From positions 1 through 64,000 of the forward strand of contig VSCH01000016.1 in assembly GCA_047459075.1 (NCBI GenBank): a stretch of 64,000 bases of DNA. Reading direction: 5' to 3'. A program made the position numbers and the translations under genes. This DNA comes from ZC4RG19 sp017577565 (GTDB lineage: Bacteria; Actinomycetota; Acidimicrobiia; Acidimicrobiales; VFJN01). Positions within the stretch are counted from its first letter, which is position 1; each line of letters starts with the position of its first letter. The notes below the pieces were generated by a model, which was not told the origin of the DNA, made no database searches, and worked only from the letters and a program-made list of their open reading frames with translations. Shown here piece after piece: positions 25,836 to 35,847 of the stretch.

Positions 25836-26126
25836 ATGCCACTGCAGCCCCTCGATGATCGAATCGTCGTGAAGCCCGCCGAGAGCGAGGAGACCACGGC
25901 GAGCGGCCTGGTCATCCCCGACACCGCGAAGGAGAAGCCGCAGCAGGGCGAGGTCATCGCCGTGGGCCCGGGCAAGCGGTCCGAGCAGACGGGCGAGATC
26001 ATCCCCATCGGTGTCAACGTCGGCGACACCGTCCTGTACAGCAAGTACGGCGGCACCGAGGTGACCGTCGACGGCGAGGACGTCCTCGTGCTCTCCGCAC
26101 GTGACGTGCTCGCCATCGTGAAGTGA
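25836..26126 (+). CDS. groES: Co-chaperonin GroES (Hsp10)
   Basis: A 96-residue lid protein of the GroEL chamber. PLQPLDDRIVVKPAESEE, the mobile loop region TASGLVIPDTAKEKPQQG, and GDTVLYSKYGGTEV are typical. The ATG at 25836 is preceded by GGAGG at 10 nt; an open frame from 25764 is leader sequence, not protein. It is the first gene of the operon and is controlled by two CIRCE operators. Confidence 0.97.
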   Translation: MPLQPLDDRIVVKPAESEETTASGLVIPDTAKEKPQQGEVIAVGPGKRSEQTGEIIPIGVNVGDTVLYSKYGGTEVTVDGEDVLVLSARDVLAIVK

Positions 26127-26133
26127 GCAGGTA

Positions 26134-27768
<1,635 letters not shown>

Positions 27769-27822
27769 CCACCTGGTGCCCGTGCGCCCCGCGCCGCGGG
27801 GCCGCACACCACGACCATCGCC

Positions 27823-27858
27823 GGCAGGGCCCGCCGCCGTCGGGTGGCGGGCCCTGCC
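27823..27858 (+). terminator. Hairpin terminator of groESL
   Basis: A 13-bp perfect inverted repeat (27823-27835 with 27846-27858) and a 10-nt loop lie 54 nt after groEL. There is no T-tract. Confidence 0.65.
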
Positions 27859-27896
27859 GCGCCCGGGGACGGGGTGGTGGCACCCGCGGATCGGTC

Positions 27897-27902
27897 TACG
27901 GT
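27897..27902 (+). promoter_or_regulatory. -10 box (TACGGT), leaderless arrangement
   Basis: TACGGT ends 8 nt before the ATG at 27911. Confidence 0.5.
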
Positions 27903-27910
27903 GGCGCCCG

Positions 27911-28942
27911 ATGTCCGTGCAGGAGCGGGTGGGGCCGGTGGCGGCCGGCCCGGACGTCGGCGGGCCGGAGCCAGGCGCGCCCGGGCGGCCGTGGGCCGGG
28001 TCGCGGGTGCGCCGGTCGGTCGCGTGGTCGCTGGTGGTGCCGGCGGCGCTGTGGCTGGCCGTGCGCGCCACCGGCGTCGGGGCGGGCACGCCGGTGGAGA
28101 CCGTCGTGGTGTTCACGCCGTACGTCGGCCTGGCCAGCCTCGCCGTCGTCGTCGCGGCGGCGCTGCTGCGGGTCCGGGGCGCCCTGGCGGCCGCCGTCGG
28201 CTGCTGCGCCGGCTACGCCGCCGTGCTCGCGCCGCAGGCCGTGCCGGGGCCCGACCCGTCGCCCGCCCCCGACGGGCCCGAGCTGCGGGTCATGACCGCC
28301 AACGTCCAGTACGGCTGGGCCGACCCCGAGGAGGTCGTCCGGCTGGTGCGCGAGCGCCGGGTCGACCTCCTCGGCGTGCAGGAGCTGACGCCCGAGTTCC
28401 ACCGGGCGCTGCTCGACGCGGGCGTCGCCGACCTGCTGCCGCACATGGTCATCGACGCCCGGCCCGGCCCGGACGGCACCGGGCTCTACAGCCGCCACCC
28501 CGTCGAGGCCGTCGACGTGGAGGTGGAGGGGCGCTCCGCCCACCCCACCGGCCTCGTCGACGTGCCCGGCGCGCCGCCCGTGCAGGTGACCGTCGTGCAC
28601 CCGGTCCCGCCGGTGGGCCGCGACCTGGGGTCGTGGCGGCGCACGCTGCAGACCCTGCCCCGGCCGGCGGACGACGGGCGGGTGCACCTGCTCGTCGGCG
28701 ACTTCAACGCCACCGTCGACCAGCCGACCATGCGGGACCTGCTGGCGGACGGCTACGTGGACGCGGCCGCGGCCCGCGGCCGGGGTTGGGTGCCGACCTG
28801 GTCACGGGGCCTCGGCCCGGGGCTCGCGATCGACCACGTGCTCGTCGACCGGGCCACGGCGGTGGCGGGCGTCTCCGTGCACGGCCTGCCGGGCAGCGAC
28901 CACCGGGCCGTCGTCGCCGAGCTGCGCCTGCCGGCCGGCTGA
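27911..28942 (+). CDS. Membrane-anchored endonuclease/exonuclease/phosphatase (EEP) family protein
   Basis: A 343-residue protein with a ~40-residue Pro/Gly-rich N-terminus, then three hydrophobic segments (~residues 40-120), then an extracytoplasmic EEP domain. The domain shows RVMTANVQYG, LLGVQELTPEF with the metal-binding Glu, LVGDFNATVD, and the terminal SDHRAVVAEL. Family members cut phosphodiester bonds in nucleic acids or lipids; this topology (three helices, outside domain) is frequent in actinobacteria and has no assigned substrate. ATG 27911 is chosen because of the adjacent -10 box. Confidence 0.83.
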   Translation: MSVQERVGPVAAGPDVGGPEPGAPGRPWAGSRVRRSVAWSLVVPAALWLAVRATGVGAGTPVETVVVFTPYVGLASLAVVVAAALLRVRGALAAAVGCCAGYAAVLAPQAVPGPDPSPAPDGPELRVMTANVQYGWADPEEVVRLVRERRVDLLGVQELTPEFHRALLDAGVADLLPHMVIDARPGPDGTGLYSRHPVEAVDVEVEGRSAHPTGLVDVPGAPPVQVTVVHPVPPVGRDLGSWRRTLQTLPRPADDGRVHLLVGDFNATVDQPTMRDLLADGYVDAAAARGRGWVPTWSRGLGPGLAIDHVLVDRATAVAGVSVHGLPGSDHRAVVAELRLPAG

Positions 28943-29057
28943 GCGTCGCCGGCCGCCGTCCGTCCGGCGCGCCGCGCGTGCCCGCGCCGGCACGGATCAA
29001 CCAGCGGCGGAGCGGGTAGGGACACGGCCGCAGGTGCGTGCACGAGGAGGGGGCGCC

Positions 29058-30380
29058 GTGCGAGAGGCTGCCAGACCGGGCGGGCGGCGGAGGCCGGACC
29101 GCCCGCGGCTGCTCCCCGCCGCGCTCGCCCTGGCGCTCGGGGCCGGTCTCGTGGCCTGCGGCGGGGCCGAGGGCAGCACACCCACGCTGACCTGGTACAC
29201 GAACCCCGACAACGGCGGCCAGGCCGCCCTGGCGGAGAAGTGCACCGAGGAGGCGGACGGCCGCTACCGCATCGAGGTCTCGCAGCTGCCGGCCGACGCC
29301 GACAGCCAGCGCGAGCAGCTGGTGCGCCGGCTCGCGGCCAACGACAGCTCGATCGACATCATGAGCCTCGACGTCGTGTTCGTGCCCGAGTTCGCCGAGG
29401 CGGGCTTCCTGCGGCCGTTCACCGACGAGGAGGCCCGTCCCCTGGTCGAGGACGTCCTCGACGGCCCGCTGGAGACCACCGAGTGGGAGGGCGAGGTCGT
29501 CGCCGCGCCCTTCTGGGCCAACACCCAGCTGCTCTGGTACCGGCGGTCGGTCGCCGAGGAGGCCGGCATCGACCCGGCCGCCGAGGACGTGACCTGGGAC
29601 GACGTCATCGACGCCGCGGTGGCCACCGGCACGACGGTCGAGGTCACCGGCGCCCGCTACGAGGGCTACATGGTGTGGATCACCACGCTCGTGGCCTCGG
29701 CCGGCGGCGAGGTCCTCGAGGACGCCGACGCCGGCCGCGACGCGCAGCCGAACCTCGACTCGCCCGCCGGGCGGCGGGCGGCGGAGATCATCCGCCGGGT
29801 GGCCCGCGAGGCCGCCAACCCCGAGCTGTCCACCGCCATCGAGGAGAACGCCCGAGCCGGGTTCCAGTCCGACCGCGGCGGCTTCATGGTCAACTGGCCC
29901 TACGTCTACCAGGCCGCGCAGTCGGCCGTGGACGAGGGTTCGCTCGACCAGGCGGTCCTCGACGACATCGCCTGGGCCCGGGTGCCCCGTGTCGACCCCG
30001 ACCGCGAGAGCGCCCCGCCGCTCGGTGGGATCGACCTCGGCATCGGCGCCTTCTCCGACCACCCGGACCTGGCCGTGGACGCCGTCGCCTGCATCACCGA
30101 CCTCGAGAGCCAGGTGGAGTACATGCTGGCCGAGGGCAACCCCGGCGCCCGGGCGGCCGTCTACGACGACCCCGAGGTCCGCGAGGCCTTCCCCATGGCC
30201 GACCTGATCCGCGACTCGATCGACACCGCCGTGCCCCGGCCCCGCAGCTCGTACTACCCCGACATCAGCGCCGCGACCGTCCGCGAGTTCCACCCGCCGC
30301 GCAGCGTCGACCCGGAGTCGACCCCGGCCGACGCCGACCGGCTCATCGTCGACGTCCTGCAGGACCGGGAGCTCCTGTGA
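29058..30380 (+). CDS. lpqY: Trehalose-type ABC transporter substrate-binding lipoprotein (LpqY-like)
   Basis: A 440-residue lipoprotein (lipobox LVACGG after an Arg-rich start). It matches mycobacterial LpqY, from memory, along its length: WYTNPDNGGQAALAEKCTE, QLVRRLAANDSSIDIMSLDV, NTQLLWYRRS, VNWPYVYQAAQ, GGIDLGIGAFS and DPESTPADADRL occur in the same order. LpqY captures trehalose for SugABC. GTG 29058 is preferred because GAGGAGGGGG ends 5 nt before it; GTG 29034 is the longer alternative. A TAGGGA at 29017-29022 could be the -10 box. It is the first gene of a four-gene importer operon. Confidence 0.87.
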   Translation: MREAARPGGRRRPDRPRLLPAALALALGAGLVACGGAEGSTPTLTWYTNPDNGGQAALAEKCTEEADGRYRIEVSQLPADADSQREQLVRRLAANDSSIDIMSLDVVFVPEFAEAGFLRPFTDEEARPLVEDVLDGPLETTEWEGEVVAAPFWANTQLLWYRRSVAEEAGIDPAAEDVTWDDVIDAAVATGTTVEVTGARYEGYMVWITTLVASAGGEVLEDADAGRDAQPNLDSPAGRRAAEIIRRVAREAANPELSTAIEENARAGFQSDRGGFMVNWPYVYQAAQSAVDEGSLDQAVLDDIAWARVPRVDPDRESAPPLGGIDLGIGAFSDHPDLAVDAVACITDLESQVEYMLAEGNPGARAAVYDDPEVREAFPMADLIRDSIDTAVPRPRSSYYPDISAATVREFHPPRSVDPESTPADADRLIVDVLQDRELL

Positions 30381-30388
30381 GGTGACCC

Positions 30389-31324
30389 ATGGCCGCCACC
30401 ACGACCGCAGGGACCGCCGTCGCCGACCGCCGGGTCGGGCGCGCCCGGCTCAGCGACCGGGCCCGCGGCGAGCAGCGCCTCGGCTGGATGCTGGTGGCGC
30501 CGGCCGTGGCCGTCATGCTGCTCGTCACCGCCTACCCGCTCGGCCGGGCGGTGTGGTTGTCGCTCTACAGCTACCGGCTGACCGACCCCGAGGGCCGGGA
30601 GTTCGTGGGCCTGCGCAACTACGGCGTCGTGCTCACCGACGGGCTGTGGTGGCAGACCGTGTTCACGACGGTGGTCATCACGGTCGTCACGGTGGCCATC
30701 GAGCTGGTCATCGGCTTCGCCTTCGCCATGGTGATGCACCGGATCGTCGTCGGGCGGGGGCTGGTGCGGACCTCGATCCTCATCCCCTACGGGATCATCA
30801 CGGTCGTCGCCGCCTACGCCTGGCAGTACGCCTTCGCGCTCGACTCCGGCTTCGTCAACGAGTGGTTCGGCCTCGACCGGTCGTGGTTCGCCGGCCGGTG
30901 GTCGGCGCTCTTCGTCATCATCATGGCCGAGGTCTGGAAGACCACGCCGTTCATCTCGCTGCTCCTGCTGGCCGGCCTGGCCCAGGTGCCCGAGGACCTG
31001 CAGGAGGCGGCCAAGGTCGACGGGGCGACCAACTGGCAGCGCTTCACCCGGGTCACCGTGCCGAACATGAAGGCGGCGATCATGGTGGCGCTGCTCTTCC
31101 GGACGCTCGACGCCTACCGGATCTTCGACACGATCTTCATCATGACGGGCGGCGCCGAGAAGACCGAGAGCGTCTCGTTCCTCACCTACCGCCAGACGAT
31201 CACCCGCACCGCCCTCGGCCTCGGCTCGGCCCTGTCGGTCCTGCTGTTCCTGTCCGTCGTCCTGATCGCCTTCATCTACCTGAAGGGGTTCCGGACCGAC
31301 CTGTCCCGGGTGCGGGGGGAGTGA
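30389..31324 (+). CDS. sugA: Trehalose-type ABC transporter permease SugA
   Basis: A 311-residue membrane permease with six predicted helices after a ~35-residue cytoplasmic N-terminus. The EAA loop that docks the ATPase reads EDLQEAAKVDGATNWQRFTRV. Segments MVMHRIVVGRGLVRTSILIP and EVWKTTPFISLLLLAGLAQV match mycobacterial SugA closely, as recalled. It follows the binding protein by 8 nt. Confidence 0.9.
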   Translation: MAATTTAGTAVADRRVGRARLSDRARGEQRLGWMLVAPAVAVMLLVTAYPLGRAVWLSLYSYRLTDPEGREFVGLRNYGVVLTDGLWWQTVFTTVVITVVTVAIELVIGFAFAMVMHRIVVGRGLVRTSILIPYGIITVVAAYAWQYAFALDSGFVNEWFGLDRSWFAGRWSALFVIIMAEVWKTTPFISLLLLAGLAQVPEDLQEAAKVDGATNWQRFTRVTVPNMKAAIMVALLFRTLDAYRIFDTIFIMTGGAEKTESVSFLTYRQTITRTALGLGSALSVLLFLSVVLIAFIYLKGFRTDLSRVRGE

Positions 31325-31334
31325 GGAGGTCGCC

Positions 31335-32162
31335 GTGAGGTCGCGCCGCACCACCGTCCTGTGGGCCCTCGGCGGGCTGGCCATCGTCGCCTACACGATC
31401 CTGCCGGTGCTGTGGATCGTCTCGCTCTCGTTCAAGGAGGGCGACGACATCAACAACCGGAAGTTCTTCCCGAGCGAGTGGTCGCTCGACAACTACCGGA
31501 CCGTCTTCGACACGTCGCTGTTCACGAGCGCGCTGCGCAACTCGGTCGGGATCTCGCTCATCGCCACCGTCGCCTCGGTGGTGCTGGCCACCCTCGCCGC
31601 CTACGCGATCGCCCGGCTGGAGTTCAAGGGCAAGCGGTGGGTGCTGTCGACCGCCCTGGCCATCGCCATGTTCCCCACGGTGGCGCTGGTCGGCCCGCTG
31701 TTCGACATGTGGCGCTCGCTCGGCATCTACGACACCTGGCTGGGCCTGATCATCCCCTACATGTCGTTCACGCTGCCGCTCGCCATCTGGACCCTCTCCG
31801 CGTTCTTCCGGGAGATCCCGTGGGAGATGGAGCAGGCGGCCCAGGTCGACGGGGCGACGCCGTGGCAGGCCTTCCGCAAGGTCATCGTCCCCCTCGCCGC
31901 GCCGGGCGTGGCCACGGCGTCGATCCTCGTGTTCTTCTTCGCCTGGAACGACTTCGTCTTCGGCATCTCGCTGACCGCCACCGACCGGGCCCGGCCCGTG
32001 CCGGCGGCGCTCGCCTTCTTCACCGGCGAGTCGTTCTTCGAGCAGCCGACCGCCGCCATCTCGGCCGCGGCGGTGATCGTCACCATCCCCGTCATCGTCC
32101 TGGTGCTGATCTTCCAGCGCCGGATCGTCGCCGGCCTCACGTCCGGCGCCGTCAAGGGCTAG
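31335..32162 (+). CDS. sugB: Trehalose-type ABC transporter permease SugB
   Basis: A 275-residue permease partner of SugA. The EAA loop is MEQAAQVDGATPWQAFRKV. The terminal sequence QRRIVAGLTSGAVKG is, as I recall, the same as in mycobacterial SugB, which supports orthology of the operon. The start is GTG 31335, with GAGGAGGT 4 nt upstream. Confidence 0.9.
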   Translation: MRSRRTTVLWALGGLAIVAYTILPVLWIVSLSFKEGDDINNRKFFPSEWSLDNYRTVFDTSLFTSALRNSVGISLIATVASVVLATLAAYAIARLEFKGKRWVLSTALAIAMFPTVALVGPLFDMWRSLGIYDTWLGLIIPYMSFTLPLAIWTLSAFFREIPWEMEQAAQVDGATPWQAFRKVIVPLAAPGVATASILVFFFAWNDFVFGISLTATDRARPVPAALAFFTGESFFEQPTAAISAAAVIVTIPVIVLVLIFQRRIVAGLTSGAVKG

Positions 32163-32190
32163 GCCACCCGGCCGGAGAGGAGCGCCGTCC

Positions 32191-33387
32191 ATGGCCAGCA
32201 TCCGTCTCGAGAGGATCACCAAGCGCTTCCCGGGGGCCGACGCCCCGGCGGTGGACAGCGTCGACCTCGACATCGCCGACGGCGAGTTCGTCATCCTCGT
32301 CGGCCCGTCGGGCTGCGGGAAGTCGACGATCCTGCGCATGATCGCCGGCCTCGAGGACATCACCGAGGGCGACCTCTACATCGGCGACCGCCGGGTCAAC
32401 GACCTGGCGCCCCGCGACCGCAACCTGGCCATGGTCTTCCAGAACTACGCCCTCTACCCGCACCTGTCGGTGTACGAGAACATCGCCTTCCCGCTGCGGC
32501 TGCACAAGGCGCCCGACGAGGAGGTCGAGGAGCGGGTGCGCCGCTCGGCGCAGATGCTCGAGCTGGAGGAGCTGCTCGACCGCAAGCCGTCGCAGCTCTC
32601 CGGCGGCCAGCGCCAGCGGGTGGCGATGGGGCGGGCCCTGGTGCGGGACGCCGACGCCTACCTGTTCGACGAGCCGCTGTCGAACCTCGACGCCAAGCTG
32701 CGGGGCCAGATGCGCACCGAGATCTCGCGCATCCAGAGCCAGCTCGGGATCACGACCGTCTACGTCACCCACGACCAGATCGAGGCCATGACCCTCGGCG
32801 ACCGGGTGGCGGTGCTGCGCAAGGGGGTCCTGCAGCAGGTCGCCCCGCCCCGCGAGCTCTACGAGCAGCCGGTCAACCTGTTCGTCGCCGGGTTCATCGG
32901 CTCGCCGCCGATGAACTTCATGCCGGCCACCGTCTCGGGCACCACCCTGGAGCTGCCGGTCGGCCGCATGGAGATCAGCCCGGACATGGCCAACCGGGTG
33001 GCGGGCCACGAGGTGCTCATCGCCGGCATCCGGCCCGAGCACTTCGAGGACGCCAACCTGCTCGACGAGGACCGCCGGCGGCGCGGCCTGGTGTTCAGCG
33101 AGCGCATCGACGTCATCGAGTGGCTGGGGAGCGAGCAGTACGCCTACATCCCCTTCGAGGCGCCCGAGCAGGTCCGCCGCCCGCTGGAGGAGCTGGCGAC
33201 CGAGCTGGACAGCGAGCAGATCCGCACCCAGCTGGTGGTGACGCTCGACGCCGAGAGCCGGGTGGCCGAGGGCGAGCCCGCGGACCTCTGGCTCGACCCC
33301 AGCCGCATGCACCTGTTCGACCCCGAGTCCGGCGAGAACCTGACCCACGGCAGCGGGGTCGACGCCCGGACGCTGGCCTCCGCCTGA
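32191..33387 (+). CDS. sugC: Trehalose-type ABC transporter ATPase SugC
   Basis: A 398-residue ATPase of the CUT1/MalK type. It has Walker A GPSGCGKST (~residue 37), Q-loop VFQNYALYPH, signature LSGGQRQRVAMGRALV, Walker B DAYLFDEPLSNLDAKL and H-loop YVTHDQIEAMT. A C-terminal ~150-residue regulatory OB/TOBE region includes VAGFIGSPPMNFMP and IAGIRPEHFEDANL. It energises LpqY-SugAB import. The gene ends the operon and is followed by a strong hairpin. Confidence 0.93.
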   Translation: MASIRLERITKRFPGADAPAVDSVDLDIADGEFVILVGPSGCGKSTILRMIAGLEDITEGDLYIGDRRVNDLAPRDRNLAMVFQNYALYPHLSVYENIAFPLRLHKAPDEEVEERVRRSAQMLELEELLDRKPSQLSGGQRQRVAMGRALVRDADAYLFDEPLSNLDAKLRGQMRTEISRIQSQLGITTVYVTHDQIEAMTLGDRVAVLRKGVLQQVAPPRELYEQPVNLFVAGFIGSPPMNFMPATVSGTTLELPVGRMEISPDMANRVAGHEVLIAGIRPEHFEDANLLDEDRRRRGLVFSERIDVIEWLGSEQYAYIPFEAPEQVRRPLEELATELDSEQIRTQLVVTLDAESRVAEGEPADLWLDPSRMHLFDPESGENLTHGSGVDARTLASA

Positions 33388-33395
33388 CCTCCCCC

Positions 33396-33447
33396 CGGGC
33401 CGTCGCTCCCCGGCGTGTCGCCGCCGCGCCGGGGAGCACCCGGCCCG
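33396..33447. terminator. Bidirectional hairpin between sugC and dus
   Basis: An 11-bp perfect stem (33405-33415 with 33427-33437) is extended by a 6-bp outer stem (33396-33401 with 33442-33447). It fills the whole gap between two convergent genes and can serve both strands. Confidence 0.65.
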
Positions 33448-33450
33448 CGG

Positions 33451-34704
33451 TCAGCCGCCGCTCGGGGCGTGCAGCTCGTCGGGGACGACCGGCGTGGGAT
33501 CGTCGGCCCCGTCCAGCCACCCCTCCGGCAGCGCCACGTCGATGGGCCCCGAGGTCTTGCCCCGGGGCGTCGTGTCGGCGCCCGGCACGACGGTCAGGTC
33601 GGGGTGGGCGGCGGCGAGCCGCTCGAGCTCGCGGTCGAGCTCGGCGATGGTGGTCGTGGCGGTCAGGCGGCGCCGGACCTCGCCGCCGACGGGGTAGCCC
33701 TGCAGGTACCACCCGACGTGCTTGCGGACGTCCCGCACGGCGACCGGCTCGGTCAGCCAGTCGGCCAGCAGGTGGGCGTGGCGGCGCAGCACGGCGACGA
33801 CCTCGGCGAGGGTGGGGGCGGGGGGCACCGGGCGGCCGGCGAAGGCCAGCGCCAGGTCGCGGAACAGCCAGGGGCGGCCGAGGCAGCCCCGGCCCACGAC
33901 CACGCCGTCGCACCCCGTCTCCGCCATCATCCGCAGGGCGTCGGTCGCGTGCCACACGTCGCCGTTGCCCAGCACCGGGACGTCGATGACCGCCGCCCGC
34001 AGCTCGGCGATCGCCGACCAGTCGGCCCGGCCCGAGTAGTGCTGGCGGGCGGTGCGGGCGTGGAGGGCGATCGCCGCCGCGCCCTCGTCCCGGGCGATGC
34101 GGCCGGCGTCGAGGAACGTGCGTAGGCGCTCGTCGACGCCGATGCGCATCTTGACCGTCACCGGCACCTCCCCGGCGGCCCGCACGGCGGCGGCCACGAT
34201 GTCCCGGAACAGCGCCCGGCGGACGGGCAGGGCGGCGCCGCCGCCCTTGCGGGTCACCTTGGCGACCGGGCAGCCGAAGTTGAGGTCGACGTGGTCGGCG
34301 CCGGCCTCGGCGACGAGGTAGCGGACGGCCTCGCCGATGGCCCACGGCTCGGTGCCGTAGAGCTGGATCGACCGCACCGGCTCGTCGTCGGCGAAGCGGG
34401 CCATGCGCAGCGTCTTCTCGTTGCGCTCGACCAGGCCCCGGGCGGTCGTCATCTCGCTGACGAAGAGCCCGCCCGCGACCAGCTCCGGGCGGTCCCCGCC
34501 GGGGCCGCGGCCGGCGGCGCCCCCGACCCCGCCCGGCGGCGGGGCCTCGGCGACCGCCGCGGCGCCGAACTCGCGGCACAGGCGGCGGAAGGGCGCGTTG
34601 GTGATGCCGGCCATCGGTGCCAGCACGACCGGCGGCCAGACCGTCAGGGGCCCGATCCGCAGCGGGGCCGCGGCCGGCGTCGTCGGGGACGGCGTCGTCG
34701 TCAT
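33451..34704 (-). CDS. dus: tRNA-dihydrouridine synthase
   Basis: A 417-residue FMN enzyme reducing uridines in tRNA. It opens with VVLAPMAGITNAPFRRLCRE. The catalytic Cys is in VDLNFGCPVAKVTRKGGGAA, with VTVKMRIGVDE, IALHARTARQHYSG, VLGNGDVW and GVVVGRGCLGRPW following. A ~25-residue Gly/Pro-rich insertion (EAPPPGGVGGAAGRG region, about residues 50-75) is not usual. The C-terminal ~40 residues are an extension. The ATG at 34704 overlaps the maf stop (ATGA). Confidence 0.93.
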   Translation of the reverse strand: MTTTPSPTTPAAAPLRIGPLTVWPPVVLAPMAGITNAPFRRLCREFGAAAVAEAPPPGGVGGAAGRGPGGDRPELVAGGLFVSEMTTARGLVERNEKTLRMARFADDEPVRSIQLYGTEPWAIGEAVRYLVAEAGADHVDLNFGCPVAKVTRKGGGAALPVRRALFRDIVAAAVRAAGEVPVTVKMRIGVDERLRTFLDAGRIARDEGAAAIALHARTARQHYSGRADWSAIAELRAAVIDVPVLGNGDVWHATDALRMMAETGCDGVVVGRGCLGRPWLFRDLALAFAGRPVPPAPTLAEVVAVLRRHAHLLADWLTEPVAVRDVRKHVGWYLQGYPVGGEVRRRLTATTTIAELDRELERLAAAHPDLTVVPGADTTPRGKTSGPIDVALPEGWLDGADDPTPVVPDELHAPSGG

Positions 34705-35333
34705 CGGGGAGCCCACAGCGTCGTGACGTCGATGCCCACCTCGGCGAGCAGCCGGCGCAGCAGCGGCAGCGACAGGCCGAGCACCGTGCCGTGGTCGCCG
34801 TCGACGCCGTCGACGAACGGCGCCGCGTAGCCGTCGAGCGTGAAGCCGCCGGCCACGTCCAGCGGCTCGCCGGTGGCCACGTAGGCCTCGATCTCCTCGT
34901 CGGTCGGGTCGCCGAAGCGCACGACGGTGGCGCTGGCGGCGACGGCCCGCCGGGCGGTGGGGACGTCGATCACCGCGTGGCCGGTCACGAGCGTCCCCGT
35001 GCGGCCCCGGTAGCCCCGCCACCAGCGGGCGGCCTCCTCGGGGCCCGCCGGCCGGCCCCGCAGCTCGCCGTCGACGTCGAGCACCGAGTCGCAGGCCACG
35101 ACGACCGGGGGCGGCCCGTCCGCGGGTGCCCCGCCGGCGGCGAGGCGGTCGGCGACGGCGGTCGCCTTGCGCTCGGCCAGCACGCACGTCGCGGTGGCGG
35201 CGTCGAGGCCGGCCACGCCGTCCTCGTCGACCCCGCTCACGACGACGCGGGGCGCGAACCCGGCGGCCTGGAGCAGGGCCCGCCGGGCCGGCGACCGCGA
35301 GGCGAGCACCAGCGTTCGTGCGACCACCCGCAC
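34701..35333 (-). CDS. maf: Maf-like nucleoside triphosphate pyrophosphatase
   Basis: A 210-residue house-cleaning NTP pyrophosphatase. LVLASRSPARRALLQAAG and VACDSVLDVDGELRGRP carry the phosphate-binding and metal-binding residues. VDGVDGDHGTVLGLSLPLLRRLL is the C-terminal signature. It starts at GTG 35333 without a convincing Shine-Dalgarno, and the GTG two codons later is also possible. Its stop overlaps the ATG of dus by 4 nt. Confidence 0.92.
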   Translation of the reverse strand: MRVVARTLVLASRSPARRALLQAAGFAPRVVVSGVDEDGVAGLDAATATCVLAERKATAVADRLAAGGAPADGPPPVVVACDSVLDVDGELRGRPAGPEEAARWWRGYRGRTGTLVTGHAVIDVPTARRAVAASATVVRFGDPTDEEIEAYVATGEPLDVAGGFTLDGYAAPFVDGVDGDHGTVLGLSLPLLRRLLAEVGIDVTTLWAPR

Positions 35334-35396
35334 AGGGTGCCACGGCGGCCGCCGACCACCACACGTGGCGGGGGGCCGCCGGCCCCGGCGGCCGGG

Positions 35397-35570
35397 TCAG
35401 GACCGGTCGGCCGGGACGTCGCCGGACCGGCGGTCGCGGACGGCGACGGCGAACCGGGGGTGGACGTTGCCCAGCGTCACCACCGCCCCGACCACGCCGA
35501 GGACCGTCGCCGCGGTGCAGCGGCGCCGCAGGGCCGTCGTGGCGGCGTACGTGGCCGTGGTCCACGGCAC
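35397..35570 (-). other. Doubtful 57-codon ORF in the maf/35674 gap
   Basis: The 340 bp between maf and the gene at 35674 hold only this weak candidate: a minus-strand frame from GTG 35570 to TGA 35397 with one hydrophobic stretch (AATVLGVVGAVVTLGN) and a hydrophilic tail. A TAGCGT box lies about 20 nt upstream. There is no Shine-Dalgarno and no recognised family. It may be non-coding. Nothing else in the gap was recognised apart from the downstream TAGCCT box. Confidence 0.2.
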
Positions 35571-35660
35571 GGTCAGGACCCGGGTCCCGGACGCTACCCG
35601 ACGTGGCGGCTCGCCGCCGGAACGTCGGGAACCCCGGCGCCCACCGGGCGTACCCGCCGG

Positions 35661-35666
35661 TAGCCT
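35661..35666 (+). promoter_or_regulatory. -10 box (TAGCCT), leaderless arrangement
   Basis: TAGCCT ends 7 nt before the ATG at 35674, with no Shine-Dalgarno between. Confidence 0.5.
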
Positions 35667-35673
35667 GGCGCCG

Positions 35674-35847
35674 ATGGACGTGCCGCCCCCCGATCCCCGG
35701 AAGCTGCTGGAGCACTGGATGACCTGGGAGCGCGGCGAGGCCCCGCCCGGGCAGGTGATGGCCAAGCTCAAGACCGGCGGCCTGCGCGAGCTGCTCGAGG
35801 AGCTCGTGGCCAGATCGGCGCAGGCGAGCGCCGGCCAGGATGGCTGA
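35674..35847 (+). CDS. Small 57-residue protein of unknown function
   Basis: The protein begins MDVPPPDPRKLLEHWMTWE and continues with EAPPGQVMAKLKTGGLRELL and a short helical tail. It looks like a small, mostly helical soluble protein with an amphipathic Leu/Trp pattern. I do not assign a family. Reality is supported by an ATG 7 nt after a TAGCCT box and by an 8-nt overlap with the start of the NUDIX gene, which it would be coupled to. Confidence 0.7.
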   Translation: MDVPPPDPRKLLEHWMTWERGEAPPGQVMAKLKTGGLRELLEELVARSAQASAGQDG

